A stretch of DNA of 64,000 nt from Macropodus opercularis (lineage: Eukaryota; Chordata; Actinopteri; Anabantiformes; Osphronemidae), in assembly GCA_030770545.1 (NCBI GenBank), contig CM061091.1, forward strand, positions 2,300,501-2,364,500. The letters run 5' to 3'. This document shows positions 1 through 12,212 of this stretch, piece by piece (positions within the stretch are counted from its first letter, which is position 1; the number at the start of each line of letters is the position of its first letter). The position numbers and the translations under genes are program-made. The notes beneath the pieces are model-generated. The model did not search any database. It saw only the letters and a list, made by a program, of their open reading frames with translations, and was not told the origin of the DNA.

Positions 1-943
1 CATCCAGGCTCAGTCAGAACTACCGAGCGTGACGCTGTTTGTTGAGTCGTGCAAAGCCACTCCTGACGACAACCCTGGCAACCCCATCTACTATGACCTC
101 ATCAGCAACGGGTGGGTGCGGGTACTTTCTGGGAAGCCACATCAAAATGTTTTATGTGACCATCATTCATTCACGTAGCTGAAGTTATATCGCATGTGTG
201 ATGTTTTCCCTTTTTTCTAACAGGTGTGTGCAAGATGAAACCCTGAAAATCTACCCATCTAACCAAACTTTGTTCAACTTTGGAGTAGAAACCTTCAAAT
301 TCACAGGAAACTATGATCAGGTGATTGTGGGTAACAGTAGATGTCAAACCAAACCTGGCCTGGATTCATAGCTTCTCAACTAACCCTGGTTCTTACAGGT
401 GTACATCACCTGCTCTGTTATCCTGTGCGAGCCGGGGAATCCCTTCTCCAGATGTGCTCAGGGCTGTTTGAATAATCCATCGCGCAGACGGAGGAGATCT
501 CTGGGCAGGGAGACAGCTGCACACAGCGTTACCCAGGGTCCCTTGCGATTTGCTGGGAAGACTGTTCCCAGTCCAGATGTGGATGGTAGCCGTGTGCTGA
601 TGAAAAGCAGCGACACCTCTGTTACAGGTTAATCTATGTCCTTTGTTTTAGCCTCTTTCCTCTTTCACACTAAAACAACATTACTACCACTGTTGTGCTG
701 TCGTTTGTTTCAGTGAATCCTCCACCGGTGAGTCGTGTCCCAGATTTGCCTCCAGACACAAAATCAAGAGAAGGAGGTTGGACGATCAGGGACCTCCTCA
801 ACACCAACATCAGCACCGTGGCCTTTGGCAGCGCCTTCCTGATATCGGTGGTGGTCTTGGCTGTGGTCATCCGTCACTTCAGCAGGAAGGGAAGGGCAGA
901 AGACCAGAGTGCTCTAATTTCACACGCAGATGATTCGAACTAA
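1..943 (+). CDS. ZP-domain transmembrane protein, array copy 1 (5' end outside window)
   Basis: This is the 3' end of a zona-pellucida-domain membrane glycoprotein. Visible exons are 1-111, 224-320, 399-627 and 714-943, giving 221 residues before TAA; all introns are GT-AG and phases match the last four exons of copies 2 and 3. The exons encode the end of the ZP-C half (motifs LFVESCKATP, then VYITCSVILCEPGNPFSRCAQGC), a strongly basic RRRRR stretch that fits the cleavage site ZP proteins carry after the ZP module, a hydrophobic membrane segment (around NISTVAFGSAFLISVVV) and a cytoplasmic tail of about 25 residues. Compared with copies 2 and 3 it is clearly diverged: it has a longer linker after the basic site and an unrelated membrane and tail sequence. 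I infer a secreted or surface matrix-type protein; the exact family name is not certain. The missing 5' exons lie upstream of the window. Confidence 0.85.
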
Positions 944-1520
944 ACTTTACTAGAATCAGTTTCACATGCACTAAGAGATCAGTTGACATTTTAAAGGTCT
1001 GTCATCAACATGCTTTCAGTAGATGAGGTTCCTCTCTCCTCATCCACTTCAAACATCTCCTTAATCAATGTTGTCCCTAAGTCTGACGCAAACGTATCCG
1101 TCATAGTCAACCAACAAAGTTTGGTTTCGGTAAAAGCCATGTGCCCTTATTTTGTCTTTCTGGAAGATCCAAGCTATAAAAATGTTATTGAATAATTTGA
1201 ATTTGTGTATTAGGTACAATACAGACAAACTAAGCAGTGTCTTGGTTTTTGTGTTGCTGTTATTGTTGTCTGACGTAGGAAGAACGTTGACAAACCAGTT
1301 TTAAGATGCTTTCTTCTTTCCTCCTCTCGGTCTAGTTTTGCAGGATTTTTTCAGTGCCATTGTCTTTTTGTACGTGTTACTGTAAAATGTTCCCAGCATT
1401 TTATCGAACGCGTGTTTGGTTGGATAAGGCACACGGTATAGTTATAAAGTAGGGGTCTATAAAGAAAGTCAACCAGTGCTTTAGTCCTTTAGTACAATGT
1501 CTTTTACTGCAAAACGTATC

Positions 1521-1526
1521 AATAAA
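1521..1526 (+). terminator. Candidate polyadenylation signal of ZP copy 1
   Basis: AATAAA lies about 580 bases after the stop codon of copy 1 and is the first good signal in the 3' flank. A second AATAAA follows near 1,711. The choice between them cannot be made from sequence alone. Confidence 0.45.
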
Positions 1527-4500
1527 AAAGCTTTTACCGTGACTAGTAGACATATATAAAATCACATGATATGTTTTAGCCTAAACGCATGTTGTATTGC
1601 CACATAATTATAGTGAAATAGAGTTAAATCTTTTTAACAGTGAATTCTTACTGTATGTCTGAAACGTAATTATGCTTTACAGGGACATAAACATCTAGTC
1701 TTTAACTACCTAATAAATGGTGACAAACCAAGCGTTTGAGTTTTGTGCAGGCTTTCATGAACTTGCTGTCATCGGTGCTTTGGGTGTTTAGTATTTCGAC
1801 ATGCTGTCACACATTCTAAAGTGTTGACAAAACCAGAACTCACTCACTCACCCTCTGAAGCGACACCGTGGACAGACCGTCACAGCTCCGCACACAGACA
1901 ACCACTGTCGCACTCACGCCTACGGCAGGTTAGAGTCTGCAGAGGCCCTGCCTGCACTTCACTAAATGTACAACATGTATGTACACATACAGTATATAGT
2001 CTGAATAAGTTCAGTTCAGTAGAGTTATGTTATATCGATGAATTTCTTCTGCAGAACACACTACATAATGATATTTATTATGACAGTGAAGGAATTATTT
2101 CTTGTGTAGACTGCGCCACCAAGTGGCCATGAACAAACATTGACACATTTAAGGCTCAGTGGCCACTTTATTAGGTACATGTCTGCATCTCTACCACTAG
2201 ATGTCGACAGGTTTACAATGAGACAAATTCAACATTCAGCATAGATTAACATTACTTTCACCATTTTAACTATAACTTAACTAGATTTTACTTTACTGTT
2301 ACTGTAACCTGTTTTGTTTTGCACCAAAGAATCATCAAATAAAACAAAAAAATAAATAAGACACATTGGATGAGCTCTACAACACATTTTATTGCCTGAC
2401 TTCACACTAGATTCCTCTTAGGATAAGAGGATGTGTCTGAGTTTAATCAGACACAACGACATCATCTTCAATTCATACACTAGTTCCACTTTTAATTCAA
2501 CTTTTAAACATAAGCTGCGTCAGTGGCCTCAATCTTTTGTGCAACTGACACATTCACAAGTTTGACAAGTGATGCAGGACTATTTACTTTGTTGTAATCT
2601 GAATCTGAAAACAGCTTCCTGAACTGAACTGTTGCTTATTTTATTTCTATTTATTTTATTTTATTTGGATGTTGGCACATCATCTTCAACATTACTCTTC
2701 ATTAAATCAGTACTAGGTCATAAAAGCAGTTTGTGCAGAATGGGCGCTCCAGTCAGATGGAGGTAGTCTGACCATCGTCCCTGGTTTTCGTTCCAGTTCC
2801 TGTTTTTCTAAGTTGTACAAACCAGTAGGACTGGTCCTACATGTTCTCTTGGCTTGACTGTGTGAGATATTTCCACTGAAATCCTTCAAACCGCTCATTA
2901 ACTACGTGCAGTACAGTATGTGTCTTTAATCTTCCTGGTTTAAATAACCTGAGGCCTGAGCTGCTTCAATGTCCTAAATATTTTATATAACACAACTTGA
3001 CAAGCAAACAACAGATACTGTAAATATGTTGTGGCATCTGATTAATTAATTCATTTAAAAAACCACTGGAAGTGATCTAACTTAGTCTAAACTCCAGTTC
3101 CATGGTCGGGTCAGTAAAGAATGTAAAGAATGAACCTGTTGTGGGTTGTAATTTACCAAAGTAAGGCAGATAATAATGTTTGTGTTTAGGACACATGGTG
3201 AAGATCAGGTTTGTGGCTGAGAACATGAGAGAACATTTAGGTGAACGGATTATATTGTAGCAATTATAAGGATTATGTTGGGATTAAACATTTTAAAAAT
3301 GATTTAAAAAAACAAAACAAAATAACAATGTTAAAAAAACAGAAACACTTCCAGTTTCAGTGAGGAAAAGTGCTTTGTCCCAAGAACCCACAACGAACTG
3401 CAGCAGCTCACGGTCTCATCATGGGTTCAACACAAGGTTTTCTCCGTTCAGCCGTCTGACAATAATATTGAACAATGCACTGGCTAATTGTTGATTAATG
3501 AACTGTGTAATCAAAACCTGTTGCTCCCACTTTGAGATAAACTCTACATATCTATTATAGCACAGTGAGCCAGTAAAAGAAGTGGTTGCGTAAACATTTC
3601 TCCCCTTTAGATTTAATAATACTTCCTGTAGAAATACAATTTAGATGGATCACTTAACAAATAAATAAATACATTTCACTACTCATTGTCTCATTCTGGT
3701 CTTGTCAACGTCTGTGACAAAATATTGAGGTAATTGAAACAGCTTATGCTAAATTGAAAGTGGAGGCGTTAGAGATTTGCTGTTATGTCTAATACATATC
3801 AGACTAAGAACAGAGGAGATTAGCTTGAACTGTTTGGGATTCGAATCAGACATGTTGACGCTCTGATCTCCCCCCATGAGTTCTGAGAGTTGGTTCTGAC
3901 CATTTACCACACCCATAGTATATAGTTAACTTCCTGTGTGACGCTCTTCCTTTCACCACAGGAAACCACACCTATAGCAGGTAAAGCACACATTAAATCA
4001 GCCATAATGAACCTTTTTGATATGCTGTTGAAACAGCCTTTACCAGACAGTTTTCAAGCTGGAGTCACGTCAAGTCCCTTCACCTTTGACACATGACTAG
4101 TCCTTCACAAGAAAACCCAACAAATCGCACTTGAGCTGCACAGTTGCCAGCAGGTTGGTGGATGTAGGACCAGCACCTGCCCCAAGGCCAAGTATGGAGA
4201 ACCTGGTGAAGTCTGTGGTTGTTAAAGGATCCAATACTTTAAATGACTGCTTAAATTCTAGAGCTCCTTCAATCTAGTGACGTTCGAAAGCAAATATCCA
4301 ATTTAAATTAATCTAAATGTATTTAGCTGCTCTAATAATGGAGCATGACCCTCTTGACCGCTAGTAAGGCTGTAAAATGGTTTGTAGTTCTGAGAAAACA
4401 GCAACATGACATAACGTTGGCTCCAAATAAAGTGCCGATCATCGTGAGGAGGCCACACTCAGCTATCGCGTTTCAGGAAATGACTTGTGACTTGTTACCT

Positions 4501-4650
4501 GTGAGAAAACTTCTGATTACTGATTTTCAAAGAAATATTCTTTCCCCCCAAATAAGCCACGTCTGGTTTTGCAGTCCTATTTTTCGAAACAGCCTGTGCA
4601 TTAGTATAAAGTATATAATGAATGTTCTTAACCCTTCGAGTTGACAAACG
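1527..4650. other. AT-rich intergenic stretch between ZP copies 1 and 2
   Basis: I see no supportable gene here. The open frames are short, lack splice context and show no recognisable motif. AATAAA-type words (for example 2,338-2,360) and simple A/T runs are present. The last 100 bases resemble the upstream flank of copy 3 only weakly, whereas the genes themselves are almost identical. Confidence 0.6.
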
Positions 4651-4659
4651 GTTTGGCAG

Positions 4660-4668
4660 TATATAAAG
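4660..4668 (+). promoter_or_regulatory. TATA box of ZP copy 2
   Basis: TATATAAAG lies 41 bases before the chosen start codon at 4,709. Transcription would start near 4,690, which places the upstream in-frame ATG at 4,682 at or before the transcript start and supports the 4,709 start. The same element occurs at the same distance class in copy 3. Confidence 0.7.
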
Positions 4669-4708
4669 ATGCTGCAGGTGAATGTGGAGATCAAAGACTT
4701 CTGGCATC

Positions 4709-7700
4709 ATGGCTTCCACGCTGCTGCTCCTGCATCAGCTGCTCCTGGTCTCGCTGGCATCTGCACATCTTTTCTACGGGGGAACCTCGACCTTCACCTA
4801 CAAAGGGAAAAACTCTGACGGATCATTTATTGTGAGACACGCTACTTTAAAGCACAATATTGTCTTTTGCGTTGCAGAGTGATGTAACAGGTGCGTTGAC
4901 AATCTGTGTAGGTGAACTTTCACAGCAGGGCGACCTTCAGCAGGTGCCAGTCCCTCAGCTGGAGTTGTTACAAGGGAAACTGTGGCTCTACCACCACAAC
5001 TCGTAGGGGTGTGATTGACAGGAGCATGAACGCTCTACAGAACGGCAGCGAGTGGTGTGAAACTGAAACCGTCACCACAACCTTCGTAAGGGATCAACCT
5101 TTCCAGCTGAGGTAGGCTACGTTCAACAAATATTACTTTAATATTGTAACAGAGCAACGTTTGGTTTTGGAGACAATGTTAATAAACGGTTTGAAGTCAT
5201 CCAGTCGCACACAGTTGTGTTTTCTGTTGTCACATACATCAGGGCATCTGGCTGCTGTTGGAGCACATCCTCTGAATCCCATAATGACTGGAGTCTACAG
5301 ACAAATGTGGATCTGGGAAAAAGATCTGACACCAACCAACCAAACCGATCACCAAAGGTTGCCATTCTGCCTCTGCTTCGGTAAGTCTGCTAATGGTACT
5401 AACATCACGTCTACTGAATGGACTAATGTTCCCCAATGACGGCATGAAAGCAACAAGCAGAAATGGTTCACAACAAATGGGCTGAGAGCAAAACATGAAC
5501 TAGACATTTAATAGATGCTATAGATAGCAACTGGTTTTAGTCATAATAGGATCATTAATACTTGATGCTGTTTTATTTCCAGAGTTGCTCAGAACTGCCC
5601 ACGGAGGTACCAGCTGATGTCCTCTGATCCTGATGGCGACAGGGTTCAATGCAAGTATGAAATTATCAATCGCAGGGAGGAAAACCGTGAAAGTCGGGAA
5701 AGTCGGGAAAGTCGGGAGAGCTTTGAAAACGGGCGCAGCTGGGGCAGCAATCACCCAGGCTTCACCTTAGATCAGGTTAGTTGACAAACCTCTCCTACTG
5801 TACATTTATTGGCTGATGCTGGGCCTCGCTCACTGTAACTACTAAATGTTTGCAGGACTCTTGCACATTAAACTACCAGTTCGTCAACGGCACCTTAAGA
5901 GAAAATGAGTTCGAGGTGGCGGTGGAGGATTTCCCAAAACAACGCACCACTTTGACCTACTCAGACGGATCCCAGTCAGTCAGGCATCCACTGAATACCA
6001 GGAGAAAGAGACATGTCCATGATTTTAAACTTCGATCAAAATACCGAACACCACCCCCCCAGCCAGCCAAAACTACATCAACAACCACCACAATGGAACC
6101 GATGACAATGACCACCACTGAACCGACGACCATGGAACCATCAGTGCCCATGGAACTGGCGCCCACCACCACCAGGGATCCGACAACAGCGGAACCATTG
6201 GTGACCCTGGAAACGACGACCACCACCACGGAACCGATCACCACCACTAACAAACTGGCGATCATTGAACCAACCGCCACCACAGAACTGACAATCATGG
6301 AACCATCGGTGACCCCAGAACCGACTACCGCCACCACCAACGAAGTGGTGACCATTGAATCGACAACCATGGAACCATCTGTGCTCATTGAACTGGCGCT
6401 GACAGTAATCGCCACTGAACCAACGAACACCACCAGGGATCCAACAACAATGGAACAATCTGTGACCACGGAACTGGAACCGCTGACCACCACCAACGAA
6501 CTGGCGACCATTGAACTGACAACCACCACCACAGAACCGACAATCATGGAACCATCTGTGACCCCGACCACCACCACCAATGAACTGGTGACCATTGAAC
6601 CAACAACCACCACCACAGAGTCGACGATCATGGAACCATCTGTGCCCATTGAACCGGTGCTGACACTCACCGCTACCAAACAGACAACAATGGAACAATC
6701 AGTGACCACGGAACTGGAACCGCCGACCACCACCAACGAACTGGCGACCATTGAACCGACAACCACCACCACAGAGCCGACGATCATGGAACAACCTGTG
6801 ACCCCAAAACCGACCACCACCAACAAATTGTTGACCATTGAATCGACGACCATGGAACCATCTGTGCCCATTGAACCGGCGCTGACAGTCACCACTACAG
6901 AACCGACAACAATGGAACAATCAGTGACCACGGAACTGGAACCGCCGACCACCACCAACGAACTGGCGACCATTGAACCGACAACCACCACCACAGAACA
7001 GACTATCATGGAACCATCTGTGACCCTGGAACCGACCACCACCAACGAAGTGGTGACCATTGAACCGACGATCATGGAACCATCTGTGACCCCGGAACCG
7101 ACCACCACCACCACCAACGAACTGACGACCATTGAACCGACAACCACCACCACAGAACCGACGATCATGGAACCATCTGTGACCCTGGAACCGACCACCA
7201 CCAACGAAGTGGTGACCATTGAACCGACGATCATGGAACCATCTGTGACCCCGGAACCGACCACCACCACCACAGAACTGACGACAATTGAACCAACAAC
7301 CACCACCACAGAACAGACTATCATGGAACCATCTATGACCCTGGAACCGACCACCACCAACGAAGTGGTGACCATTGAACCGACGATCATGGAACCATCT
7401 GTGACCCCGGAAAAGACCACCAACACCAACGAACTGACGACCATTGAACCAACAACCACCACCACAGAACAGACTATCATGGAACCGATTACAACTACGA
7501 CCATAGAACAATCGGTGGCCACAGAACCGGCACTGACTATCTCCACCACCGAAATGAAGACCGTGGAAACCGCGACCACAAGCACCACCCGCATGGAACC
7601 GACCACAACTTCAGCCTTCATATCATACATCAGCACTACAACACTGGATCCAACCATTTCCAGTCTCAGTAAACTGCCTTTGTATTTCTTTGTACTTGGT

Positions 7701-9927
7701 AAGTTGTGACGATTCAAGAGACTCATTAAACCACACTAAGAAAACAAATGCTGCAGATGTAACCAAGATGTAGGTTGGAGCTCTAGCAAAATCTTGTGAG
7801 ATTTGAAAAACAGATCTAATAAAATAATCTTAATGAAATTGAAATTCAACCTGATGTTGGTTTTTAACTTCAGTGGACGATCCTGCTCCTTCGTGTGAGG
7901 AGGGAAACTACTTGCCAACGTTTGTGGACCCTACACCTGAGAACGGAGCAGTCATCCAAGCGGTGGTCAGCAGAGAGCTGGAGATCAAAGTCAAAGCCAC
8001 AGCTGCAAACTCCGAGTAAGAGACAATCAGTTGATGCAGCAGTGTCAGCGTTTCACCAAGTGCAGCAACGTTCTGAACGACGTCTCCGGTTTGTCTTCAT
8101 GCAGAATAAATGACATCATCATCAGTGGGCCACAGGAGATCAACAAGCACAAGACCACACATAATGAGTTTGTCATGAGGTGGACGCCAACCCCAGAGGA
8201 CGTTGACGACCAGTCCCCGATCTGCTTTGCTGTGGAGTCTGTGGACAGGTAAGCCTTGACTTTCTGACTCTGCACATTGTGTGTCTGCAGCACTGAAATT
8301 ACACATTACAACTACTGTTGAATTCAAACAAGAACTATTCAGCTTGGTTTGAATTTTCAGAAATAATTTCAATGCCCGTATTCATCAATGCTTGTCAGGT
8401 CTCGCGTCTATCAGTCTGAGATGAGATGTGTCCTGGTGGCCGTCAGGAAGAGACAAAGTGAGTCAAGGGCCGACCGTCATTCCAGCATCTGCTAATTTAA
8501 CTTTGTAGTTGTGTTTTTTGGTGAATCTACATGATATGATGATAAAGTTTTATGGTTTTCACAGTTAAAACCAATGTTGTCTGCACGGAGTCTACAATGA
8601 TGGTAGCGATTGAGAAATCGTCCTTGTCTGGAATAAATGAGGATCATCTGCAGCTCAGTGACTCCTTCAACACCCTCTGCAGCCTCCAGAGACACTCCAA
8701 CCGTACGCACATAGTTGGTGTTATTCCCCTCAACGCTTGTGGGACTCAGATCGAGGTAACAAGGAGCCATGTGCTTCATATTGTACATTGGCCTTTTGTT
8801 TTTATTAACAGTGCGATGCCTGAATTATTTTTTTTTAATTCTGCAGGAAGATGAGGACGACCTCCTTTTCAAAAACGAAATCATCACCGTGGACAACACC
8901 AGAGACCTGATCACCAGGAAAGACCAGCTGGAAGTGAAGTTCTACTGTCAGTACCCCAAACGGAGCAACGTTACACTGAGCTTCACAGCTCACAGAGCAG
9001 CCGTCACAGTGTGGGACAAAGGCTTCGGCTCATTTACCTACAACTTTGAGTTCTACTCAAGCGAACGGTTCAGACAAATGATTGATCCGAGTTCCTACCC
9101 CCTGGAGTTTGATACCGGGAGCAGGATGTTCATAGAGATAGAGGCCAACTCCTCAGTCGCAAACACTGAGCTGTTTGTCGAGTCCTGCAGAGCTGCACCA
9201 TATGACAACGCTAACTCCCAGCCGACCTACTCCATCATTGAGAATGGGTGAGTATGAGCAGAACCGTTAGTCACAAGGGACACGATCAGGTTGCTTAAGA
9301 TTCCTTTGTTTCTGTTTTGACCAGGTGCAACGTGGACCCGAGTATTCGAACCTATCCCAGTGCCGATAAGAGAGAATTCAAGTTCAGCATCGAGGCCTTC
9401 AAGTTCATCGGACTTCAGGACCAGGTAAGGACTGAACAGGAAAACCTGAGAACACAACTGTAAATGTCACCAGTGGTTTGACAGTTGCTTGGATGCTACA
9501 CAAACAAACTTGTGTCCTGTTGTGCGCAGGTTTACATCAGCTGTTCAGTTGTGATGTGTGAAGCTGGGAACCCCAACACCAGGTGTTCACAAGGATGCGT
9601 CATGTCCCAGGAATCCCACCGTGTCAGAAAGAGAGGGGCTGGTATCCAGAGTGCGCGTCACTTCATCTCCCAGGGTCCTTTGCGCTTCAAAAGGTCATTG
9701 GAGCTCAACACAAGTAAGATAAACCAGGGATTTAACCATTTTTACCTGCTGCGTCTGACACTGAATTAACATTGTGCTTCTTTTGCTCAGTGACCAACCT
9801 GAATGTGAACCTGCTGTTCATCGTTGGATGTCTTCTGGCTGCTGTGGGCACAGTCTGCGGAGTTGTCTTCTACAGATCTAAGATGAAAAGCATCAAATAC
9901 CAACCACTGTCCACATTTAAAAACTAG
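4709..9927 (+). CDS. ZP-domain membrane mucin, array copy 2 (expanded mucin exon)
   Basis: Thirteen exons: 4709-4831, 4912-5111, 5243-5380, 5583-5775, 5856-7698, 7874-8015, 8105-8248, 8399-8457, 8565-8755, 8847-9247, 9325-9424, 9530-9713, 9791-9927. Together they give 1,284 residues with every junction in phase. Order of parts: signal peptide (MASTLLLLHQLLLVSLASA); a cysteine-rich N-terminal module to about residue 218 (motifs FYGGTSTF, GNCG, SGCCW); a furin-type RRKR at 267-270; a Thr/Glu/Pro mucin-like domain (about 290-810); a short linker; a ZP module from about residue 947 (ZP-N with NACGTQIE, ZP-C with ELFVESC and CEAGNPNTRC); RVRKR at 1209-1213; a membrane helix (LLFIVGCLLAAVGTVCGVV) and a short cytoplasmic tail. 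ZP modules polymerise extracellular filaments; the tissue and partners here are unknown. The N-terminal module resembles fish-type ZP proteins, but I cannot name the gene. Confidence 0.88.
6060..7500 (+). repeat. Coding mucin-like repeat array in exon 5 of ZP copy 2
   Basis: The exon encodes about 16 copies of a core ME(P/Q)SV-type motif separated by Thr-rich spacers (TTTTTE, TNELATIEP, TNEVVTIEP). There are two higher-order periods. In the first half the MEQSVTTELEP unit recurs near 6,451, 6,691 and 6,913, a spacing of 222-240 bases. In the second half the MEPSVTLEP unit recurs near 7,021, 7,180 and 7,336, a spacing of 156-159 bases. All spacings are multiples of three. High Thr/Pro content predicts dense O-glycosylation; the regular Glu residues make the array acidic. 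Confidence 0.9.
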
Positions 9928-9946
9928 GACAGCGGTGCAGCGTAAC

Positions 9947-9952
9947 AATAAA
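9947..9952 (+). terminator. Polyadenylation signal of ZP copy 2
   Basis: AATAAA lies 20 bases after the stop codon. The near-identity with copy 3 fades right after this point. Confidence 0.65.
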
Positions 9953-9960
9953 TGAATAAT

Positions 9961-12140
9961 CCTGCTGATGTGTCTAAAAAGCCCTGGTTGACTAATTTTC
10001 CCCAAATTGTATAAATCAGTAAGAGGAAACGCTAGTCCCTCATCTCCTCTCCTTCAAACTCCTCCTAGGCCTGAGTTTGGGCCTCCTCTCAGTATCAACT
10101 GCCTCAGGAATCCCACAATAATAATCAGGCTTGATTAAACTCCTCCAGCTTGATGGTAATTCACAAGTCCTCATTTAATCATTCATTAAGTCATTTATAA
10201 GAATCTAAATCTATAAAGAACTACAGCTGTTTTATTTCAATATTAATATCGTAATTGTAAAGTGAAAGTCACTCTGGTAATGGTTGGCAACTGTTACGCT
10301 TGTGTGACCTGCTCACCTGAGTTTAATTAAGGATAATGATTAGGTTGCTCACGTCTGAATTCCAGAGCTGCTTTATCTCATAATGACCACGATCTGTTTC
10401 AGTGACCTAAATATTTGATCTAAAACATCTTGACAAGCAAGAAATCGTTTAGATAAACATGAGGATACGTAGCATTGTCTCAGTAAGTCTTTAGGACTAG
10501 AATAATGGTAACGGTACGTAATACTGTAAAAATAATTGGTAATATAAACAATGCACTTCTTGGCACATGAGAATCAGGCTTGGGGCTGATATTTTACAGT
10601 TGCGTTCAGTCACTATGCTACAGGGTAGGTTCCATGTTATTCAGCCGTTGGTCTCATTCTTTACACATTTACAAAAATAGCTGGACGGAAAATCACCCGT
10701 AACACACATTTTGGGACGAATGCTCTAGGACCGGGCAGAAGCACGAAAGAACCTTGGAAGTGCAGACTACGGGAATCACCTGTGTTTCAACGTGACATCA
10801 TCCTCGCGTCATAAGCCAGACGCCACTTTGCAAAGGCCTGATGCCAGCTTCTCAAAAAGCAAAGACACCCGGTTGTCGGCGTCCTTTCTGTTGCCAAAGA
10901 ATGAAGCGTAACCTAACACTGGACCCTGATGAAGTGTTTTGGATGGAAGGTCAAATGTTTTCAACAAGGAAAGGTCACATTGCCAAGTCAAGAGCCTTTT
11001 GGCATAATCATGACCAGGATAAATGAGAACCTTCAAGGAAACGACTGCGAGTCAGGTAAATAAGGAACAGAATGGTAAAAGCAGTTCTTCATTCCTAGCT
11101 GAAGGAAATGAAGCAGGCTATAAAGTTCCATCTTAAATATCCCTCTTAGTAGTAAAACCCAAATTTAATCTCAACGTAGTAATACATTACTCGTTTTATT
11201 TCCATAGCTGCTTCATTTTTCAATGGAGCATTAGCTGAATACTCTGTCGTACTGCTCCTTAATATTTAATATAAAGACAGCATCTGCACGCTATGATCAG
11301 TTTGCTCTAACTAAGGTGTCGCCACAGTGACTTTCTCTCATTGCTGCCTTTTAGCTGTCGCCTGAAATGCCTTGTTAACCAGCAATAACCACAAGAACCT
11401 CTGCAATGACGTTCACTTCTAGAAATGAAAGACAAGTCATATCTGTGAAGGCTCTTAGCTACCAGAGAACCTCACCAGGATGAGTCATGGTGTCTGGCTT
11501 TTAGGCTGAAGTTTCCCTCATCATCCAAATACTTTCACTATGTGAGAAATGCTGGCTGGAGACAACAAACGTACTCCACAGCTGAAATGAACAGACGTGT
11601 TAGGAAGGAAGAATCTGAGCGAGGGGTCCAGGAAGCCTCACAATGTGTGCGCAAATACAGCACAATCTGATTTGCTGGCCAAACTGTTTCCACTGTTTAT
11701 AATCGCACAGCGAATCTACACAGCTGAACATTGCTCAAGAACAAGAACTCTTTGAAGTTCACACAATGCTTTTCAGGGTGATGTGAGTGTGGACGATTCA
11801 CTGTTTCTATATGTTGTCACGCAGAATTCAGCAAACCTTCTCTGGCTTAGCATGAAAAACACTGGACTGAAACGCAGCTTGATCAATATTAAATAACAAA
11901 TCACACTGATCACTGTGGTACGAAAAGCTGCTTTCAGCCTGCGTCCACTCCCGCCATGTAATTAAACTCTTCAGAATTTGGTGTCGCTGACACCTGTGTC
12001 ACAAATTCATTTCTCCTCTTGTGTTCCTGCTGTTGCTTGTTCAAATGGAAAAAAAATTCCTTTGACTCCATTTTTCCCCTAAAACCAGTTTTGCAGCTGC
12101 ATTATTATGCAGTATAACCTGACTGGCATCAGCTGACAAT
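9961..12140. other. Intergenic stretch between ZP copies 2 and 3
   Basis: No gene is recognisable. The first 60 bases show weak, diverged similarity to the flank after copy 3 (a shared ATAAATCAGT word and an AATTTTC-rich context); the rest is unrelated single-copy-looking AT-rich DNA with only short chance open frames. Confidence 0.55.
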
Positions 12141-12151
12141 CGGTTTGACCG

Positions 12152-12160
12152 TATATAAAG
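12152..12160 (+). promoter_or_regulatory. TATA box of ZP copy 3
   Basis: TATATAAAG lies 53 bases before the start codon at 12,213. Relative to copy 2, a 12-base insertion of GAGAC-like units lies between TATA box and ATG. Confidence 0.7.
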
Positions 12161-12212
12161 ATGCTGCAGGTGGATGTGGAGATCAGAGACGGAGACAGAG
12201 ACTTCTGGCATC

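Noticed and set aside
4682..4708. Upstream in-frame ATG of ZP copy 2 (and 12,174 in copy 3)
   Set aside because: It lies at or before the transcript start predicted from the TATA box and would precede a good signal peptide with a non-hydrophobic leader.
6400..7470. CRISPR-like regular repeats
   Set aside because: Repeats are in-frame coding units without spacers, in a vertebrate mucin exon.
5957..7726. 589-codon minus-strand open frame (Val/Gly/Ser-rich) and related Cys/Gly/His/Arg-rich minus frames
   Set aside because: They are shadows of the Thr-rich repeats in ZP copy 2 exon 5: ACC/ACA codons read backwards as GGT/TGT, so no stops occur.
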